From the NCBI GenBank assembly GCA_013399115.1, contig VXAA01003162.1, positions 62,001-126,000 on the forward strand: a stretch of DNA of 64,000 nucleotides, given 5' to 3'. The notes under the pieces were generated by a model that had not been told where the DNA came from, searched no databases, and worked only from the letters and a program-made list of their open reading frames with translations. Source of the DNA: Anseranas semipalmata (Eukaryota > Chordata > Aves > Anseriformes > Anseranatidae). Positions 62,160 through 64,000 of this stretch are shown piece by piece; position 1 is the stretch's first letter, and each line of letters starts with the position of its first letter. A program made the translations under genes and the position numbers.

Positions 62160-62696
62160 CTAAACCATATCTCTAAGCTCAACATCTAAACGTCTTTTAA
62201 AGACCTCCAGGGATGGTGACTCAACCACTTCCCTGGGCAGCCCATTCCAATGCCTAACTACCCTTTCGGTAAAGAAGTTTTTCCTAATATTCAACCTAAA
62301 CCTCCCCTGATGCAACTTGAGCCCATTCCCCCTCGTCCTGTCACCAGGCACGTGGGAGAAGAGGCCAATCCCTACCTCACTACAGCCTCCTTTAAGGTAC
62401 CTGTAGAGAGCGATAAGGTCACCCCTGAGCCTCCTCTTCTCCAGGCTGAACAACCCCAGCTCCCTCAGCCGTACCTCGTAAGACTTGTTCTCGAGACCCC
62501 TCACCAGCTTTGTTGCCCTTCTCTGGACTCTCTCGAGCACCTCCATGTCCTTCTTGTAATGAGGGGCCCAAAACTGAACACAGTACTCGAGGTGCGGCCT
62601 CACCAGAGCCGAGTACAGGGGGACAATCACCTCCCTAGTCCTGCTGGCCACACTGTTCCTGATACAAGCCAGGATGCCGTTGGCCTTCTTGGCCAC
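62160..62696 (-). pseudogene. CR1 ORF2 C-terminal fragment (reverse transcriptase end)
   Basis: The open frame has 178 codons and ends in TAG at 62160-62162. It reads [18 protein letters not shown], then [53 protein letters not shown] and [19 protein letters not shown]. These are hallmark segments of the C-terminal end of CR1-type LINE polyproteins, after the catalytic palm. The N-terminal endonuclease and the polymerase core are absent, so the fragment cannot work by itself. The frame stays open upstream of 62696 for nine codons, across a 15-bp in-frame duplication, to a stop at 62724-62726. It is a relic without its own promoter. Confidence 0.92.
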
Positions 62697-62726
62697 CTGA
62701 GCACACTGCTCCTGAGCACACTGCTA
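62697..62726 (+). repeat. 15-bp tandem duplication at CR1 5' truncation point
   Basis: CTGAGCACACTGCTC (62697-62711) is followed directly by CTGAGCACACTGCTA. The first copy is CR1 sequence; the second joins the element to the flank. Confidence 0.8.
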
Positions 62727-64000
62727 TATTAATATCAATCCCTCTCCCCCTTTATAACCCAATTGCAGTAGTAATACCAGAAAACAAAATTATTCTCTAA
62801 CACAATATAACTAGTTCCATTCCCTCAGATTAGGGCTTTTCATTGCAGTTTTTTTTAAGTACGTTTTCAAGTGTTTGTTTTTTGTTTTCAGTACTTTGCA
62901 CTCTACACATAGCTGGTTAACAGAACTAACTACATGCAGTCCAACAGCCTATAAATCCTGCTTCCATACGGTAAGTCAAATCAATCTCCTCAACTGGCAG
63001 TACAAAGTATACATTTCTCTCCTGGTGGATAGAATTAAAGCATGTAAGACAGTGAGAAGGAAATTAGGAGCTGCACTGCCCTTCTATGTACATTTATGTA
63101 AATTCCATGATTACATTAATTAAAACAGCTCTATGTAAAATTGAACATTCATCATTGAATAAATGCAAATATTTATACAACAGAGTTTAAGTGGGAAACA
63201 CTTCCGATGGTTCTCTTCAAGGAAAAGAAGATTCACTCTCAAAGAGCTGATCATTGTAAAGGTAAGGTTGGAAGGTGGCTGTTTATTAGAATTCAAGCAT
63301 TCAGCAAACTTTGGATTCCTTAAGGAATCAAATACCCCTCAGAGTGAAAACTCAAACTTAAACCAGAGTGAAGTGTCTAATTAGTATCCTGCCTACAATA
63401 AACTCCCAATTTCCTGTTTGCAGTTTTCTTAGTGTTTATCACTGTAGGAAGCTAAATACAAGTACTCTAATGCCATTTCCCATATAAAACCACTACAGCA
63501 GTGCTTTCTCGATCCTTCTTCAAATATGTAGGATGTACTTGCAACTTAAAAAAGATCAACCCGTTTTTTTGTTTTGTTTTTAAAACACATTGCATGAACC
63601 ATTGCAATGTATTCTTTGGCACACGCATAGTCTCAGAAGTTATTTTAAATCTGTTAAAGAAGTTAAAACAGGTTTGCGAATGATTCAGACTTTGAGGAGA
63701 GCTCTTGGGAATGCTTTCTTGGCTGTCTTGCAATTCAGAACTGGGAAGAGTAGAGGGAAGAATGAATAGTATTATTTGCAAGTGGTTTCACATTTTTAAC
63801 ACTATCAAAGTGCATATTACAGGCCTTCATTTCTGCCTTTAAGAGTTCACACATCTTGAAAACTTATGTAGCTCATCCACACACCATGCAGCATTCTTCA
63901 TCAAAAGGAAAGTGCCTTGTTACCAAGGAGTATGAAGAAGTCTCCTGATAGTATGAGCCGCTAAGTTTCTGGGATGACACTTTCAGCTGGAAAGCAAAAG
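62727..64000. other. Intergenic sequence to the window end
   Basis: AT-rich DNA with no gene or known repeat that I recognise. Confidence 0.6.

Larger units (their letters stand above)
62068..62726 (-). mobile_element. CR1 LINE, 5'-truncated young-looking copy (minus orientation)
   Basis: The + strand starts with the CR1 tail repeat CAGAATCACAGAATCACAGAAT and GTTCAGGTTGGAAGAGACCTC, then the short 3' untranslated part. The coding part follows. The element is cut at its 5' side near 62711, where a 15-bp unit is duplicated in tandem. The frame is intact over its whole length, which suggests fairly recent insertion. Confidence 0.93.

Noticed and set aside
62250..62732. Plus-strand 160-codon frame, proline-rich
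   Set aside because: It is the antisense of the CR1 coding fragment.

Overview
This is a stretch of a vertebrate nuclear genome, almost certainly a bird. It has intron-split genes with GT/AG splice sites, long AT-rich introns, a GC-rich promoter island broken by an assembly gap, and two CR1 retrotransposon fragments, the typical repeat of birds and other reptiles. The three genes lie in the order TVP23A, NUBP1, TEKT5, which from established knowledge is the order on human 16p13.13. I cannot name the species. Nothing resembles a prokaryotic operon, a CRISPR array or a defence island.

Positions 1-7.3 kb hold the 3' part of TVP23A (+ strand), a four-pass Golgi membrane protein. Its first coding exon or exons lie left of the window. 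Five exons give 183 residues, and the last has two candidate acceptors 10 nt apart. Positions 8.5-14.5 kb hold NUBP1 (- strand), the P-loop scaffold ATPase of cytosolic iron-sulfur cluster assembly. Nine exons give 277 residues to the natural stop. The first coding exon is not visible and probably lies in the 486-nt run of N at 14534-15019, inside the CpG-rich promoter. TVP23A and NUBP1 converge, with about 1.25 kb between their stop codons.

Positions 18.6-47.4 kb hold TEKT5 (+ strand). It is complete: seven coding exons, 483 residues, and the tektin signature in the form RPNIELCRD. It is a filament protein of sperm flagellar doublet microtubules. One intron of about 15.9 kb makes up more than half of the gene. 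NUBP1 and TEKT5 are divergent, separated by about 4 kb in which I see no gene.

Positions 47.5-64 kb look intergenic. They contain two minus-strand CR1 copies, at about 51.8-52.2 kb and 62.07-62.73 kb. The second keeps an open frame for the C-terminal end of the CR1 reverse transcriptase. The expected next gene, EMP2, was not recognised here.

The three genes are neighbours by ancestry and do not form a pathway. I did not find a novel biological system. The observations worth a second look are the twin acceptor in TVP23A, several perfect short inverted repeats (one just upstream of TEKT5, one beside a CR1), small perfect tandem duplications, and the CR1 junctions. All splice sites were placed by eye from reading frame, GT/AG consensus and remembered vertebrate homologues.
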